Assembly: GCA_021736645.1 (NCBI GenBank)
Contig: JAIPFM010000006.1
Span: forward strand, 1 to 41,508
Direction: 5' to 3'
DNA length: 41,508 bases
Origin: Phycisphaerae bacterium
GTDB lineage: Bacteria > Planctomycetota > Phycisphaerae > Sedimentisphaerales > Anaerobacaceae
The position numbers and the translations under genes were made by a program. Each line of letters starts with the position of its first letter. The first letter of the stretch is position 1. Of this stretch, positions 1-9,685 are shown piece by piece. The notes below the pieces were generated by a model that was given only the letters and a program-made list of their open reading frames with translations, did no database searches and was not told where the DNA came from.

Positions 1-68
1 CCCCTGCCAAATCGGTTCCACCATAAAGGTCTGTCAGACCCCGAAAGACCTGCCACTCAATGACGCGT

Positions 69-3000
69 CTATTCCATGACAATCACGATGTCCGAGCCGT
101 TCGCGCTGATTGCTTCAGCAGTAAAGCGGGCCCCGGCACCCTCACTGATCTGATCGTAATCCTTGAAAGCCCAAATCTCCCCCTCAGCATGGGCATTCAC
201 ATAAAAGCAAGAGCGTCCCTCAGGATCTGTGGACGGCTGACCCATGCCATAGGATGGTTTGTCGTACCTGACACTGATGCGCATGCCTTCCACCGGGTGG
301 CCCTGGCCGTCAATCACCCGGACAGAAACCTCAACGGCCGGCTCGGGTCTCAAGCGGCCCAGATCGAGGACCTGACCTGGGGCCAGCAGGTACTCTCCGG
401 GCAGGTCCACAGAGGACCAGGGCCCGCGCAGGGCCCGGATCTGCAGATCAAAGGGCACGGAGGCGGCCACCAGCACGGTCTGTTTGCCCCCGGAACGCAC
501 ATCGGCAGGGTAACGCAGAGACAGATTATCGTGTGCCTGCCACCAGTGGGGCGCCCTGTCCTGAATCACGTCCAGCTCGGCGTAGAATGTCTGACGCTGC
601 TCAGGCCCGTCGATGTCCAGAACGAGTCGGGCCGCAGGCACCAGATGGATGTCTTCGAATGCATACGCCCTCTGGTCATCCATCTTCGTGTCCTGGGTAC
701 GAAATCTGTGCGGCACACGGGCCCGGCCCAGGGCCATCATGAAGTACGTGGAGGCCGGCGGCACGGTCAGGGTGAACCGGCCCTGTTCGTCGGTCCGCGC
801 CGCTGTAAAATCGGCGAACAGCCGCTCGATGAGGGCCCTGCCCGGATGCCCCGGGTCGGAGATCATCCATTGATCCAGGAGGTTCCAGTCTTTGTCTGTA
901 AACTCACTGACAGCCCCGTCATTCCTGCGTGCCTCATAATTCACGATCAACACCCTGGATATCGGCTTGCCTGTCACCACATCCAGCACACGACCCCGCA
1001 ACACGCGCGACTGCTTCTTTCGAAACACGATTGTCTGAGGGCTGTCTTCGGTGATGACCACCGGGTCGAACGAATCCCCTGCACTCAAGGTCCCAGGCGG
1101 TAAAAAGACGCCCTCCTTTACCTGGTCTTCGGAATAGAACAGACGGCCGCCCTCAGGCGTTCGAAGTTCCAGACGCAGAGGACGTATCGTCCGAGCATCC
1201 ATGACCTTCCCCTCTGCGTCCTCAAACCGAAACCGGTGCTTCGTCCTGGCAGGGATCATCTGAATGGTGATCTCTTGACCATTGGGGTGCCATCCCACAT
1301 GGGGCAGCAGGGCCCGGCCTTCAGGCGGTCTCACTTCCAGTTGATATTCGGCCACCGGCGGCATCTCGGGAATGTTCTGGCCGGAAGGCAGAAAACGAAA
1401 ACGCCCCTGCGCATCGGCGGGGATGCTGGCATACTGTCCGCCAGGGGTGGGACGAGTGTCGGTCTCTCTCTTCAGGGCGGTGATTCTGATCCGGGCGCCG
1501 TCCAGGGGCATGCCATTGGCATCGACAACCTGCCCGAACATCATGCGCCGGTGCGCCAGACTGTTGAGACGGTACAGGCGCAGGCCTCTTATGTCACGGA
1601 AATCCAGGGCCCTCGTGGTTTCTTCGAAGTCGGGGTGTGACACCTTCAACGCATGGCAGAAGTAATCGCCCTTCACTGTCGAGACGGGAATGCGGCCCCG
1701 GGTATCGGTGACATGGCCGCCGAGCCAGAGGACTGAGCCCGTGTCCCGGTGTTGACACCGAATTGCGATCTGTGCGCCGGCCACAGGGCTGCCGTCGGCA
1801 TCTGCAAACACAGCGTCCTCTCTGTTCGCGCTTCGCGTATCCAATCGGTCCTCTGTGAATGCGCCGTCCCACACAAAGCATGTCCCATTCAAGGTGTCAC
1901 GCACAGTGCGGGACTGATCATTGGGATCGATCACATAGATGCCGGTGTCGGGCAATTCGGACAACCGGTCGATCAATGGACTCTTCTGCAGATCGTGCCC
2001 CCCCACCTGACGGCCCGCCCAGCCATGTGTCTCTGGACTGCCGCGCCACTGGTCCTGCGCCCATGGCGTCTGTGTCAGTCCCCAGACCACGTCCAGCGGC
2101 ACGGCGATCATCTCATAAGACCCGTCTGCAGCAGTTCGATAGTGCCTGACACTCAGCGTTTGCCCACTGGCAGGCGGATTGAAGTCCGCGGCATTCAGGG
2201 CCTCCGGGCTCAGTGCGGCCAGGGCCTTCAACTCATTCAAGGCCCTGCTCGCCGCCTCCTGGACCCGGCTGTCCGGGTCGTCAAGGAGTCTGGTCAACTC
2301 TGCACGCGCATGGGCCGTGGCATGGGCACTGTACAGTGTCACGGCCTTCAACCTCGTGGCCGCACTGGCGCTGGCCGCATAGAAATCAGCGGCCACAGTG
2401 CCGGGGCGTTGCTCCAGGAGCCACCTCAAGGCGTAGTCGCTCAAATGATCTCGTCTCTCCAGATAGTGATTTGCCTGCCCCTGAGGCCCTGAGCGTTCCA
2501 GCATGGCGTTGGCATACTCCACCACCTTCTCGGCGGCCTTGACATCGGGCAAGTGACGGGACAGATCAAGGACCTGTCCCGGGTTGGACGAAATCTCCTT
2601 GATCACGGCCTTCAGGACGGATTGTCGCTTGACCGGGGGCAAGACAGTCAGTTTGGCCAACCTGCCGCAGAGGGCATCGCCGCGGTCTTCAATATGCCTC
2701 CAACATTGGGCATACAGTTCCGGAGCACACAGCGGCTCGGTCCTCAGGATCTGGTCCCACAGCCACAACTGCGGATTGTCACCGGAGGAGGTGCCGTTGT
2801 CCAGTGTTTCTGCCAGGCGCAAGAACACCCGGCTGCTGATGACGTCTTCGCCCTCCATGCGCTCCAGATCCGTAAACGTCAAGAAGTAGAAGGTCCATAT
2901 GCCCGGTTTCTCTGCGAACAGTCTTTGGGTCATGTCCAAAATGGACTCTGCATACTGGGCACGAAACTGGCGACCGGCTTCCCCTCTCAAATGGGCCAGG

Positions 3001-4481
3001 AGATACAACCAGGGATCACCCTTTTCTTCCCCGGAAAACCAGCCACGTGCCTGGGGAGTCTGAGGATATCCCTGCTGACTCCTCTTCCACGCACGAAACA
3101 GGCATGCCTTGAGATCCGGATGGTCAAGCAACAGGGCAATGCGAAGGGCAGGCACGTAGGCTGTCCCGTGGTACCTGGCCATGATTGCCGGGACCACCGC
3201 GGCTTCAACGGGATTGACCGACGTCTGCTGGGCATCCAGGTGGCGATCCAGACAAAACAGCGTGTCCAGTTTGAGGTACGCACGCTGCCTGAGGTCATCA
3301 TCAGGGTAGGAAATCCCAGCGAACAGACGGGTGGGCCAGTAGGTGTCAGCATACCAGTCGAAGCCACCGGACAACAGAGAGGGCAGGATCCATTGGGCCA
3401 CCTGTTGCGCATCGAGATACGGCACCAGACGCCGCACGGCCCAGACAATGAACCCCACCTGTCGATTTCGTTCGTATCGAGCCCCCCCCTCGATCATCTG
3501 CTTTAGAATCTCGAATGCCTGGTCGGACTCCATGGCCGATGACCACCCATACTTCCATGTGAGCCACTGCTCCATCAACACAGCCATCCCCGGTTCAGAC
3601 ACCGGCCATTGAGCCGCATCCAGATAGAACACACGCCCCTGCCCCAGTGCATCGAAATGCGCCGTTTCGAACAGGATGTCCTGAGCCTCCGGGCCCAGTC
3701 GGTCCAAGGCCTCCATCCACGCATCATCCACCGCATAGTCCATGGCCCTGGCCTTGTTCAGCAACTGTCTGATATAACTGTCGCGCCCTGGAAATTCGAG
3801 GTCAAACCTGAATGCCGTCTCATGTCTGCCGCCGCCGTGGCTTTCCCCCTGGCTTGCATGGCGGCAGTACCCGTCAAACGGCCCCCGGGTAAATCGAACA
3901 TAATAGCCGGTCCATGATTTCTGCAATGCTTGCCATCGCGTCACGGTTGAACTTCCGGCCCCAGGTGAAGCATAGTCGTACCGCGTGGAATAGACGTAAG
4001 AGTGCTCATTGGGCTCGTGCGTCCAGGGGTGGACTGTCGCCTTGAATTCAGAGGCCGAGAGTGTCACAGGCGCCGGCCCCAGGCACACATCGTTGACCCA
4101 GACGTCCACGCCGGACAGGCCGTTGTTCACGGAAAAGCTCACGAAGGTCCCCGCTGTTTTACCAGCCAGGTCCTGCGTATTGGGCCCCCCTGCCCCGCGC
4201 ACCCAGAACAGTCCCGCGCACAGCGTGAGTGCCACCCAGCCCCATGTCACGGACCCCTTTGATGGTTTTAGAAGACCATGCAGGGCCAATCCGCAGAACA
4301 TCAGTATCAGGGCCATGAGCCCCCCGGTGAACACCGGCCAAACCTTGAAGTAATGCTCGCCATACCCGGCCCACAGACCCAGTGACACCACAGCCGTCAG
4401 GCATACGAACAACATCGCATCACTGACGCGGGCCATGCAGGTCTTTCTTTCAGCAGCAGGATCTGAATTCCACTTTTCCAT
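69..4481 (-). CDS. Giant membrane-anchored protein with PEGA-like, helical-repeat and carboxypeptidase-regulatory-like domains (paralog 3 of 3)
   Basis: 1470 aa, function unknown. Three hydrophobic helices lie within residues 20-95. A PEGA-like strand with the motif WVNDVCLGPAPVTL follows at about 123-140, then a long alpha-helical region. HEAT-like repeats at about 690-760 include a DPDSRVQEAASRAL unit. This first half aligns by eye with the two upstream genes. Residues from about 760 to the end are unique to this paralog and hold several beta-sandwich units of carboxypeptidase-regulatory type, near 893-975, 980-1070, 1158-1265 and 1380-1460. Their hallmarks are G.V.D..G.P..GA.I and D..GRF. 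The start ATG lies one base after the upstream stop and has GAGGG about 9 nt before it; an in-frame ATG at residue 16 is possible. It is probably the last or near-last gene of the GntR-ABC operon and probably displays its C-terminus outside the inner membrane. Confidence 0.85.
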   Translation of the reverse strand: MEKWNSDPAAERKTCMARVSDAMLFVCLTAVVSLGLWAGYGEHYFKVWPVFTGGLMALILMFCGLALHGLLKPSKGSVTWGWVALTLCAGLFWVRGAGGPNTQDLAGKTAGTFVSFSVNNGLSGVDVWVNDVCLGPAPVTLSASEFKATVHPWTHEPNEHSYVYSTRYDYASPGAGSSTVTRWQALQKSWTGYYVRFTRGPFDGYCRHASQGESHGGGRHETAFRFDLEFPGRDSYIRQLLNKARAMDYAVDDAWMEALDRLGPEAQDILFETAHFDALGQGRVFYLDAAQWPVSEPGMAVLMEQWLTWKYGWSSAMESDQAFEILKQMIEGGARYERNRQVGFIVWAVRRLVPYLDAQQVAQWILPSLLSGGFDWYADTYWPTRLFAGISYPDDDLRQRAYLKLDTLFCLDRHLDAQQTSVNPVEAAVVPAIMARYHGTAYVPALRIALLLDHPDLKACLFRAWKRSQQGYPQTPQARGWFSGEEKGDPWLYLLAHLRGEAGRQFRAQYAESILDMTQRLFAEKPGIWTFYFLTFTDLERMEGEDVISSRVFLRLAETLDNGTSSGDNPQLWLWDQILRTEPLCAPELYAQCWRHIEDRGDALCGRLAKLTVLPPVKRQSVLKAVIKEISSNPGQVLDLSRHLPDVKAAEKVVEYANAMLERSGPQGQANHYLERRDHLSDYALRWLLEQRPGTVAADFYAASASAATRLKAVTLYSAHATAHARAELTRLLDDPDSRVQEAASRALNELKALAALSPEALNAADFNPPASGQTLSVRHYRTAADGSYEMIAVPLDVVWGLTQTPWAQDQWRGSPETHGWAGRQVGGHDLQKSPLIDRLSELPDTGIYVIDPNDQSRTVRDTLNGTCFVWDGAFTEDRLDTRSANREDAVFADADGSPVAGAQIAIRCQHRDTGSVLWLGGHVTDTRGRIPVSTVKGDYFCHALKVSHPDFEETTRALDFRDIRGLRLYRLNSLAHRRMMFGQVVDANGMPLDGARIRITALKRETDTRPTPGGQYASIPADAQGRFRFLPSGQNIPEMPPVAEYQLEVRPPEGRALLPHVGWHPNGQEITIQMIPARTKHRFRFEDAEGKVMDARTIRPLRLELRTPEGGRLFYSEDQVKEGVFLPPGTLSAGDSFDPVVITEDSPQTIVFRKKQSRVLRGRVLDVVTGKPISRVLIVNYEARRNDGAVSEFTDKDWNLLDQWMISDPGHPGRALIERLFADFTAARTDEQGRFTLTVPPASTYFMMALGRARVPHRFRTQDTKMDDQRAYAFEDIHLVPAARLVLDIDGPEQRQTFYAELDVIQDRAPHWWQAHDNLSLRYPADVRSGGKQTVLVAASVPFDLQIRALRGPWSSVDLPGEYLLAPGQVLDLGRLRPEPAVEVSVRVIDGQGHPVEGMRISVRYDKPSYGMGQPSTDPEGRSCFYVNAHAEGEIWAFKDYDQISEGAGARFTAEAISANGSDIVIVME

Positions 4482-4482
4482 T

Positions 4483-6600
4483 TCACTTGGCCCTCAATGT
4501 TTCAGGAGAGAGGTTTGCCAGGTCCTCCAGATTTTGTTCAACCGCCCTCGCCGCAGTGTTCACCTCAGGGTCAGTGTCCAGGAGGAGTTGATCCAAGAGG
4601 ATCTTATGGGCTGGTGAGGGATGCGCCTCAACGGCATACAGGGCCAGTCGTCTCAGGTCTGGACGATCAGAGTGTGCCAGCATGGGAACCACTGGATGAT
4701 CTTCACTCGATTGGCTGAGCCAGTTTACTGGAGACTGCGAGGACTTCCTTATTGACATATTGTCAAAGAGCTTCTGCGTTTTTTCCTGGTCAGTGACCAT
4801 GATCTCATCTAGCGCTGACAACAGTTGATGTTTGTCTTCAGCTTCAGAACTTCCTGTCCTGCCTTCCAAATGACTGACGTCTTGCATGACTGCGTTTTTC
4901 AACGCGTCACAGACCACCTGCCTCCTGGCCAGTGGCAGCAGGGAGAGCTTTTTGAGACCCATCTCGAGATCATGTTGGCGCGTCGCCCCCAGAAACACAT
5001 CAACGTACATCTGAGGCTCAGCAAGGGGCTCCATCTTGATGAGGTAGTCGAACAGGACCTCGGCCTGCTTAAATGGTGGTATGCGCTCAGTCAACACGCT
5101 ATTGAGAAAGCGAGGCCAGTACTGGAGAGCCAGAGAGTCAGTGCCCCGGTCAAGGTTTACGAACAGAAAGTCCAATTCTTTGAAACGGACGATTGGGTCG
5201 ACTTGATCGGCCATCTGAAACAATTGCCCTCTGTGCCTCTGCCTGAATCGTTCACCGGCCTCACTCTCAAGTTGGGCGCACAGGCTGAGCCACGTCTGGA
5301 AATTCGCATCCAACCTTGGCCTCTCGTCCGGGCTCGTCAATTGCTTGAGATCGCTTTCCCAGTCCTGACGAAGTAAATAACGCTCCACTGCAGATCCTCC
5401 CATGGCACTGAAAAATGGATACCACGGTAGGTTGGGATAATATTTGCCAATCATTTCAGGCACGATATGATTCTGAAACGCATCATTGACCTTTGAGTCC
5501 CCCTGTTCAAACAAACACCATAAGGCGTGGGCCACAGCGTAGCCGCTGACGGGTGGTTGATCGACGCGTTGGCCAATATAGCGATTCGACCGCCCCAGGC
5601 TGCTGACAAATCGGGCGCCCTCATAGGTGACGCCAAACTGAGTTTTGCCGCGTGCTTGCCACTCCATCTTGCCGCCCAGGCTGTTCGTTCTTCTTACCAG
5701 GCCAATGGCCTGCCTTGTCAGCTGTGCCACAGGGAGCTCTGGTGCGAGCAACGCCACGGCCCGGCCTTCCAGCCCTTCCGTGGAATAGGCCTTTGCCTTG
5801 GTGACAGCGTGACAGATCCTCTCAAAGGCCTGCCAGGCCGTGGCCTCATCATGAACCTGGTCCAGGCCAAACTCGCGAGAGGCCATCTGGTCCAGGAGAC
5901 TGTTCATACCCGGTTCTTCAGGGACCGCCTTGAGTAAAGCAATAACGCCATCACGTCCATAGGTCTCCATGGCCTCGAACCACGCCTGGGGCACCTGGTA
6001 GTCATTGACTCTCGCAAGATCTAGCAATTGCGCAAGCCGTTGTTCATACGCCGGGCAGACAAATTCAAGGCCCTGATGCTTGTGGCGATTTCCACCGCCT
6101 CCGGAGCCTCCGCGAACCGCATAACACCACTGCCCCTGATACTTGACTTGGGCATAATACTCTGTCTTTTCTGAATCAAACAGGGAATCAAAAATGGGAT
6201 AGAACAATGACTCTCCCCTGGGGTGAAACCTGCCGGACAGCAGATATTCTCTGAGTGACTCGGGGATCTCCGAACGGTCCAGCGGCGCAGGCGGCTCACG
6301 CCACACAGGCACCTTGTCCACAAATTCGGCCCGGAGGATGGCCAGGGGCAGCGTGCCCAGGCAGACCCCATTCACATAGAACTCAGCCCCCTGAAGATCA
6401 CAGTTCACCAGGTCAAAGTGAAGCAAGGTGCCAGGTGTTGTCACGACCTTGGACACGAAGTACCTGGCCAATGCCCCTCCGTGGCTGAGCAACACGGTAT
6501 GCACGATCAACAGGCACAGGCACAAGCGCATCACCGTTTCAGCCACGCGCGCAGTGGACACGCCTTTGCTTCTGCCAAGCTCTGAATTCTGTTTTGCCAT
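4483..6600 (-). CDS. Membrane-anchored PEGA/helical-repeat protein (paralog 2 of 3)
   Basis: 705 aa, function unknown. One N-terminal hydrophobic segment (about 25-45) is followed by a PEGA-like strand (FYVNGVCLGTLPL, about 67-84). Next comes a Cys and Gly-rich loop (WCYAVRGGSGGGGNRHKH, about 155-175), then a long helical region. The C-terminus has HEAT-like units (about 633-703) with PDLRRLALYAVEAHPS. Nearly every segment can be matched to the 805-aa protein upstream, so the two are recent tandem duplicates. It lacks the C-terminal extension of the 1470-aa paralog. The start ATG follows the upstream TGA by one base and has only a weak AAGG about 10 nt before it, which suggests translational coupling. 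Topology is inferred to be one anchor with the bulk outside the cytoplasm. Confidence 0.86.
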   Translation of the reverse strand: MAKQNSELGRSKGVSTARVAETVMRLCLCLLIVHTVLLSHGGALARYFVSKVVTTPGTLLHFDLVNCDLQGAEFYVNGVCLGTLPLAILRAEFVDKVPVWREPPAPLDRSEIPESLREYLLSGRFHPRGESLFYPIFDSLFDSEKTEYYAQVKYQGQWCYAVRGGSGGGGNRHKHQGLEFVCPAYEQRLAQLLDLARVNDYQVPQAWFEAMETYGRDGVIALLKAVPEEPGMNSLLDQMASREFGLDQVHDEATAWQAFERICHAVTKAKAYSTEGLEGRAVALLAPELPVAQLTRQAIGLVRRTNSLGGKMEWQARGKTQFGVTYEGARFVSSLGRSNRYIGQRVDQPPVSGYAVAHALWCLFEQGDSKVNDAFQNHIVPEMIGKYYPNLPWYPFFSAMGGSAVERYLLRQDWESDLKQLTSPDERPRLDANFQTWLSLCAQLESEAGERFRQRHRGQLFQMADQVDPIVRFKELDFLFVNLDRGTDSLALQYWPRFLNSVLTERIPPFKQAEVLFDYLIKMEPLAEPQMYVDVFLGATRQHDLEMGLKKLSLLPLARRQVVCDALKNAVMQDVSHLEGRTGSSEAEDKHQLLSALDEIMVTDQEKTQKLFDNMSIRKSSQSPVNWLSQSSEDHPVVPMLAHSDRPDLRRLALYAVEAHPSPAHKILLDQLLLDTDPEVNTAARAVEQNLEDLANLSPETLRAK

Positions 6601-6601
6601 G

Positions 6602-9019
6602 TCAGTCCGCCTTCAATGTGTCAAGGGAAGTACTTCCCAGGTCATCCAGGTTCTTCCTTACAGCCGCAGCCGCACCGCGCACTTGAAGCTCAGTGTCCCC
6701 AAGCAGTGACTCCAGCAGTGCCCTGTGTGCTGATGAGGGATGCGCCTCGATGGCGTACAGGGCCCATCGTCTCAGATCGGCCTGATCAGACCTTGCCAGG
6801 ATCGGGACAATGGCGTGATCCTGATCCATGTGCTGAAGCCACTTGTCTGTATAGTGGCGAGATGTCTCAGTCGCCAGTGTCTGATAGAGCTGCTCGGCCT
6901 TGTCTTGCTCCGAGGCCAGTGCCGTCTTGAGTGCCGCGAGCATTCTTGTCCGGTGCTCTTCAATGGATTGGCTATCCAATCCCAGGTGACTGATGTCGCC
7001 TTTAACGGCCTCACGCAGGGCGTCACACACGAGGACGCGATGGGAAAAAGGCAGAGAAGAGAGCTTTTCAAAGTTTTCCGGTGTATAGTAATCCCATTCA
7101 TCGATCGCCTTGAAGACCTCCACATACATGCCGGGTTCAGACACTGAACCCATTTTAAGAAGGTATTCGAAGGTATCTTCCAGGGTCCTCGAACCCTTTT
7201 TGTAATAGTCCGAAGTCTTGCGTAAGATTCGAGGCCAATACTGAAAGGCCGGCGAGTCCGTGCCCTGATCCAGGTCTATAAACAGACAATCTATGTTCTC
7301 CGGAGCATAGCCGCGGTACAAGGCATCTGCCATGTCGAAGATTTGTTCACGATGTGCCTGTCTGAATGCCCTGCCGGCCGGAGTATCCAGGCAGATCAGC
7401 ATGTAGAACCAGCCATTCACATGCTCCCCATGAAGACTCACAGTCTGTCTCCCGGGGGATCGCTCCACATCGGCCTGCCAGTCCTGGCGAAGGAGAAAAC
7501 GATCCAGTACAGGACCTCCCACTGAACACAAAAAATGGTATATGGGTAAACCTCTATGCAATTGTGCAATGAATAGACGCATGAGTCGGTCCTGGAGCGC
7601 ATGCCTTGCAGTTTCACTGCCCTGTTCAAACTGAACCCACAGGGCGTGGGCCACGGCATACCCGGGAATCGGCAGTTGCCCTCCCCGGCCGCCGCTGGCA
7701 TAGGACATGCCAGGCCCTGTGATCACGTAGCGGCCTGTATCGCGGCTGACGCCAAAGTGCGATTTACCCTGCACACGCCATTGCGACCAGCTCAGACCGT
7801 GCGTGTGTCGCAGCAAGGCCTCGGCCCTGGCTGTCAGCTTGTCAATGGAAAGCTTCGGCGCAAGCCAGGCCACGGCCCGGCCTTCCAGCCCCTGGGTGGA
7901 ATAGGCCTGCGCTTCGGTGACATGTCGGCATAGGGCCTCGAAGGCCTGCCAGGCCGAGTCTTCGTCGTGCACTCGATCCAATTTGAATTTCACAGAGGCC
8001 CACTGATCGAGAAGTCTCCCCATGCCTGGCTCTTTGGACTCTCGTTCAAGCAGTGTCACGATGCCTTGACGGCCGTAGGTCTCGATGGCATCAAACCACG
8101 CATCAGGCACGCCATAGTCCCTAAGTCTGGCCCAATCCAGAAGACGCTCCAAACGCTGCTCATGGCCCGGACTCAGAAAATTCAGTGTGTACTGCATGTG
8201 ATGGACATAGCGTCCACCGCCACCGCCACTGCCTCCGCTGCCTGTGGCATAGCACCATTTGTCTTGATGCTTGACCTGCGCATAGTACTCAGTCTCTCCG
8301 CCATTGGGCAATTTGAAACGGATTCTCTGATACAGTGAATACACACGCAAAGAACTGCTGTCTGGACTCTTGTATTCGACCAGGCTGTCCGGAATACTCG
8401 ATCGATCCAATCGAGCGGGCTCTTCATACCACACAGGAACCCTGTCGATCAGATCAGCCTGGTCGATTATCAAGGGCAGCGTGCCAAGATGAACACCATT
8501 CACGTAGAATTCCGCACCTTGAAGATCGCATGTGGCCAGGTCAAAATGCAGCAGGGTCAGGGGAGTTCGAGCCTCTTCGGGCACAAAACGCTCCAGCCAT
8601 TCCCTGGGGCCATTGAGCATGGACGCATAGGCTATCAACACGGCTGCACACATCACCACGCCCAGAGACGAGGACCAGCGTGCTGCAATCAGACACGCGC
8701 ACAGCACACCCAGCAGACTCAGGACTGACACAATCACATTCACCCTGGCAAAGGCCGGATGCAATTGGTCCAGCAGAAACAGACGGCCTCCCGTGGATGT
8801 ATTGGTGGCCGTAAAAGTCCAGATCACGAGACTCCCGCACAGAAGTATGACCGCTTCTGCCCAACGCGATTGGGGCCTCGATTTCTCTTCGCCTTTGGGG
8901 TCATCATGAAAACGCAGTGTACCTGTCAAACGGAGGATCACCCAGGCGACAAGCAGAACCAAAACCGCCATCGCCACGAGTGATCGAATGTTGAATCCGG
9001 CAGAAGCTGACGCGATCAT
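6602..9019 (-). CDS. Multi-helix membrane protein with PEGA-like and helical-repeat domains (paralog 1 of 3)
   Basis: 805 aa, function unknown. The ATG at 9019 was chosen because it forms an ATGA overlap with the stop of the permease gene and has GGAGG 7 nt upstream; the reading frame is open for 32 more codons, but those lie inside the permease gene. About four hydrophobic helices lie within residues 1-145. A PEGA-like strand (FYVNGVHLGTLPL, about 165-181) follows, then a Cys/Gly-rich loop (KWCYATGSGGSGGGGGRYVHH), a helical middle, and HEAT-like C-terminal repeats with PILARSDQADLRRWALYAIE (about 730-800). Its multi-helix N-terminus differs from the single anchor of paralog 2. Direct overlap with an ABC permease gene suggests that it works with that transporter. 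Confidence 0.86.
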   Translation of the reverse strand: MIASASAGFNIRSLVAMAVLVLLVAWVILRLTGTLRFHDDPKGEEKSRPQSRWAEAVILLCGSLVIWTFTATNTSTGGRLFLLDQLHPAFARVNVIVSVLSLLGVLCACLIAARWSSSLGVVMCAAVLIAYASMLNGPREWLERFVPEEARTPLTLLHFDLATCDLQGAEFYVNGVHLGTLPLIIDQADLIDRVPVWYEEPARLDRSSIPDSLVEYKSPDSSSLRVYSLYQRIRFKLPNGGETEYYAQVKHQDKWCYATGSGGSGGGGGRYVHHMQYTLNFLSPGHEQRLERLLDWARLRDYGVPDAWFDAIETYGRQGIVTLLERESKEPGMGRLLDQWASVKFKLDRVHDEDSAWQAFEALCRHVTEAQAYSTQGLEGRAVAWLAPKLSIDKLTARAEALLRHTHGLSWSQWRVQGKSHFGVSRDTGRYVITGPGMSYASGGRGGQLPIPGYAVAHALWVQFEQGSETARHALQDRLMRLFIAQLHRGLPIYHFLCSVGGPVLDRFLLRQDWQADVERSPGRQTVSLHGEHVNGWFYMLICLDTPAGRAFRQAHREQIFDMADALYRGYAPENIDCLFIDLDQGTDSPAFQYWPRILRKTSDYYKKGSRTLEDTFEYLLKMGSVSEPGMYVEVFKAIDEWDYYTPENFEKLSSLPFSHRVLVCDALREAVKGDISHLGLDSQSIEEHRTRMLAALKTALASEQDKAEQLYQTLATETSRHYTDKWLQHMDQDHAIVPILARSDQADLRRWALYAIEAHPSSAHRALLESLLGDTELQVRGAAAAVRKNLDDLGSTSLDTLKAD

Positions 9020-9669
9020 GGCTGCACCTCCATGGTTCTGTGCAGGATGCGGCCTGCCCACAGCGCCGTGACAGTCATGATGCCAAATAAGAGGTATGTC
9101 ACCGTCTTGAACCAATCAGCATGCCATCTGAAAGACACCAGCGTCCCGGCCACCACCACCAGCCCCACGGCAATTAAAAGGGCCCCGTCACTGCCTTTTG
9201 TGGGCTGGGCACGTCTGATCCATACGTAGTGGAACATGGGCAGGAGCAGGCCATAGGCGCAGAGCCAGACCCACGGCAGGCCCATTTCACGCGTGGCCAG
9301 CAGTGGGTAGTACGGACTGATCAACACACGGTCCTGGATGCCGCTGCGAATCCCCAACCACAGACACAGGGCCATGGGCCCCCACACAGCCGCGACACAC
9401 AGCACGGTGCTGGCCATGAGATGGGTCCAGATCTGATCCCGCGTGTAGCCCTGCGTGTACAGAAATTCGGTGGAGGCCCCACCCATGTGTCCCAGACGCG
9501 TGGCCAGCGCTATACAGTGCGCCAGGATAAACACATTGATCCAGCCATCGTAGGATTCCAGAGGTTTCGGTGAAAGGAGCAGGTAAGGCACACTGACCAA
9601 CAGGGCCACAAGGGTGACGGGCAAGCAATGTTGAAACAACAGACGAACGAATGCATATTTCAATATCAT
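9016..9669 (-). CDS. ABC transporter permease, YtrC/ABC-2-like
   Basis: 217 aa and strongly hydrophobic, with about six predicted membrane helices and short loops. There is no large extracytoplasmic domain. It lies between the ATPase gene (16-nt gap) and the first of the three paralogs (4-nt ATGA overlap). The ATG has GGGAG about 8 nt upstream. I see no residue motif that fixes a family. The assignment rests on topology, size and position beside a GntR-YtrA regulator and an ABC ATPase, an arrangement known for the ytr operon and similar small-molecule or peptide export or sensing modules. The substrate is unknown. Confidence 0.75.
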   Translation of the reverse strand: MILKYAFVRLLFQHCLPVTLVALLVSVPYLLLSPKPLESYDGWINVFILAHCIALATRLGHMGGASTEFLYTQGYTRDQIWTHLMASTVLCVAAVWGPMALCLWLGIRSGIQDRVLISPYYPLLATREMGLPWVWLCAYGLLLPMFHYVWIRRAQPTKGSDGALLIAVGLVVVAGTLVSFRWHADWFKTVTYLLFGIMTVTALWAGRILHRTMEVQP

Positions 9670-9685
9670 GATGGCTCTCCCTTAT

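Noticed and set aside
1..68. Possible start of a further operon gene after the 1470-aa gene
   Set aside because: Minus-strand frames are open to the edge, and one (with GLTDLYGG) looks codon-like, but there is no ribosome site and the stretch is too short to support a call.
60..1103. Long open frame on the plus strand opposite the 1470-aa gene
   Set aside because: It has no signal, domain or ribosome site, and its composition is that of antisense sequence; the minus-strand frame has clear domains and operon junctions.
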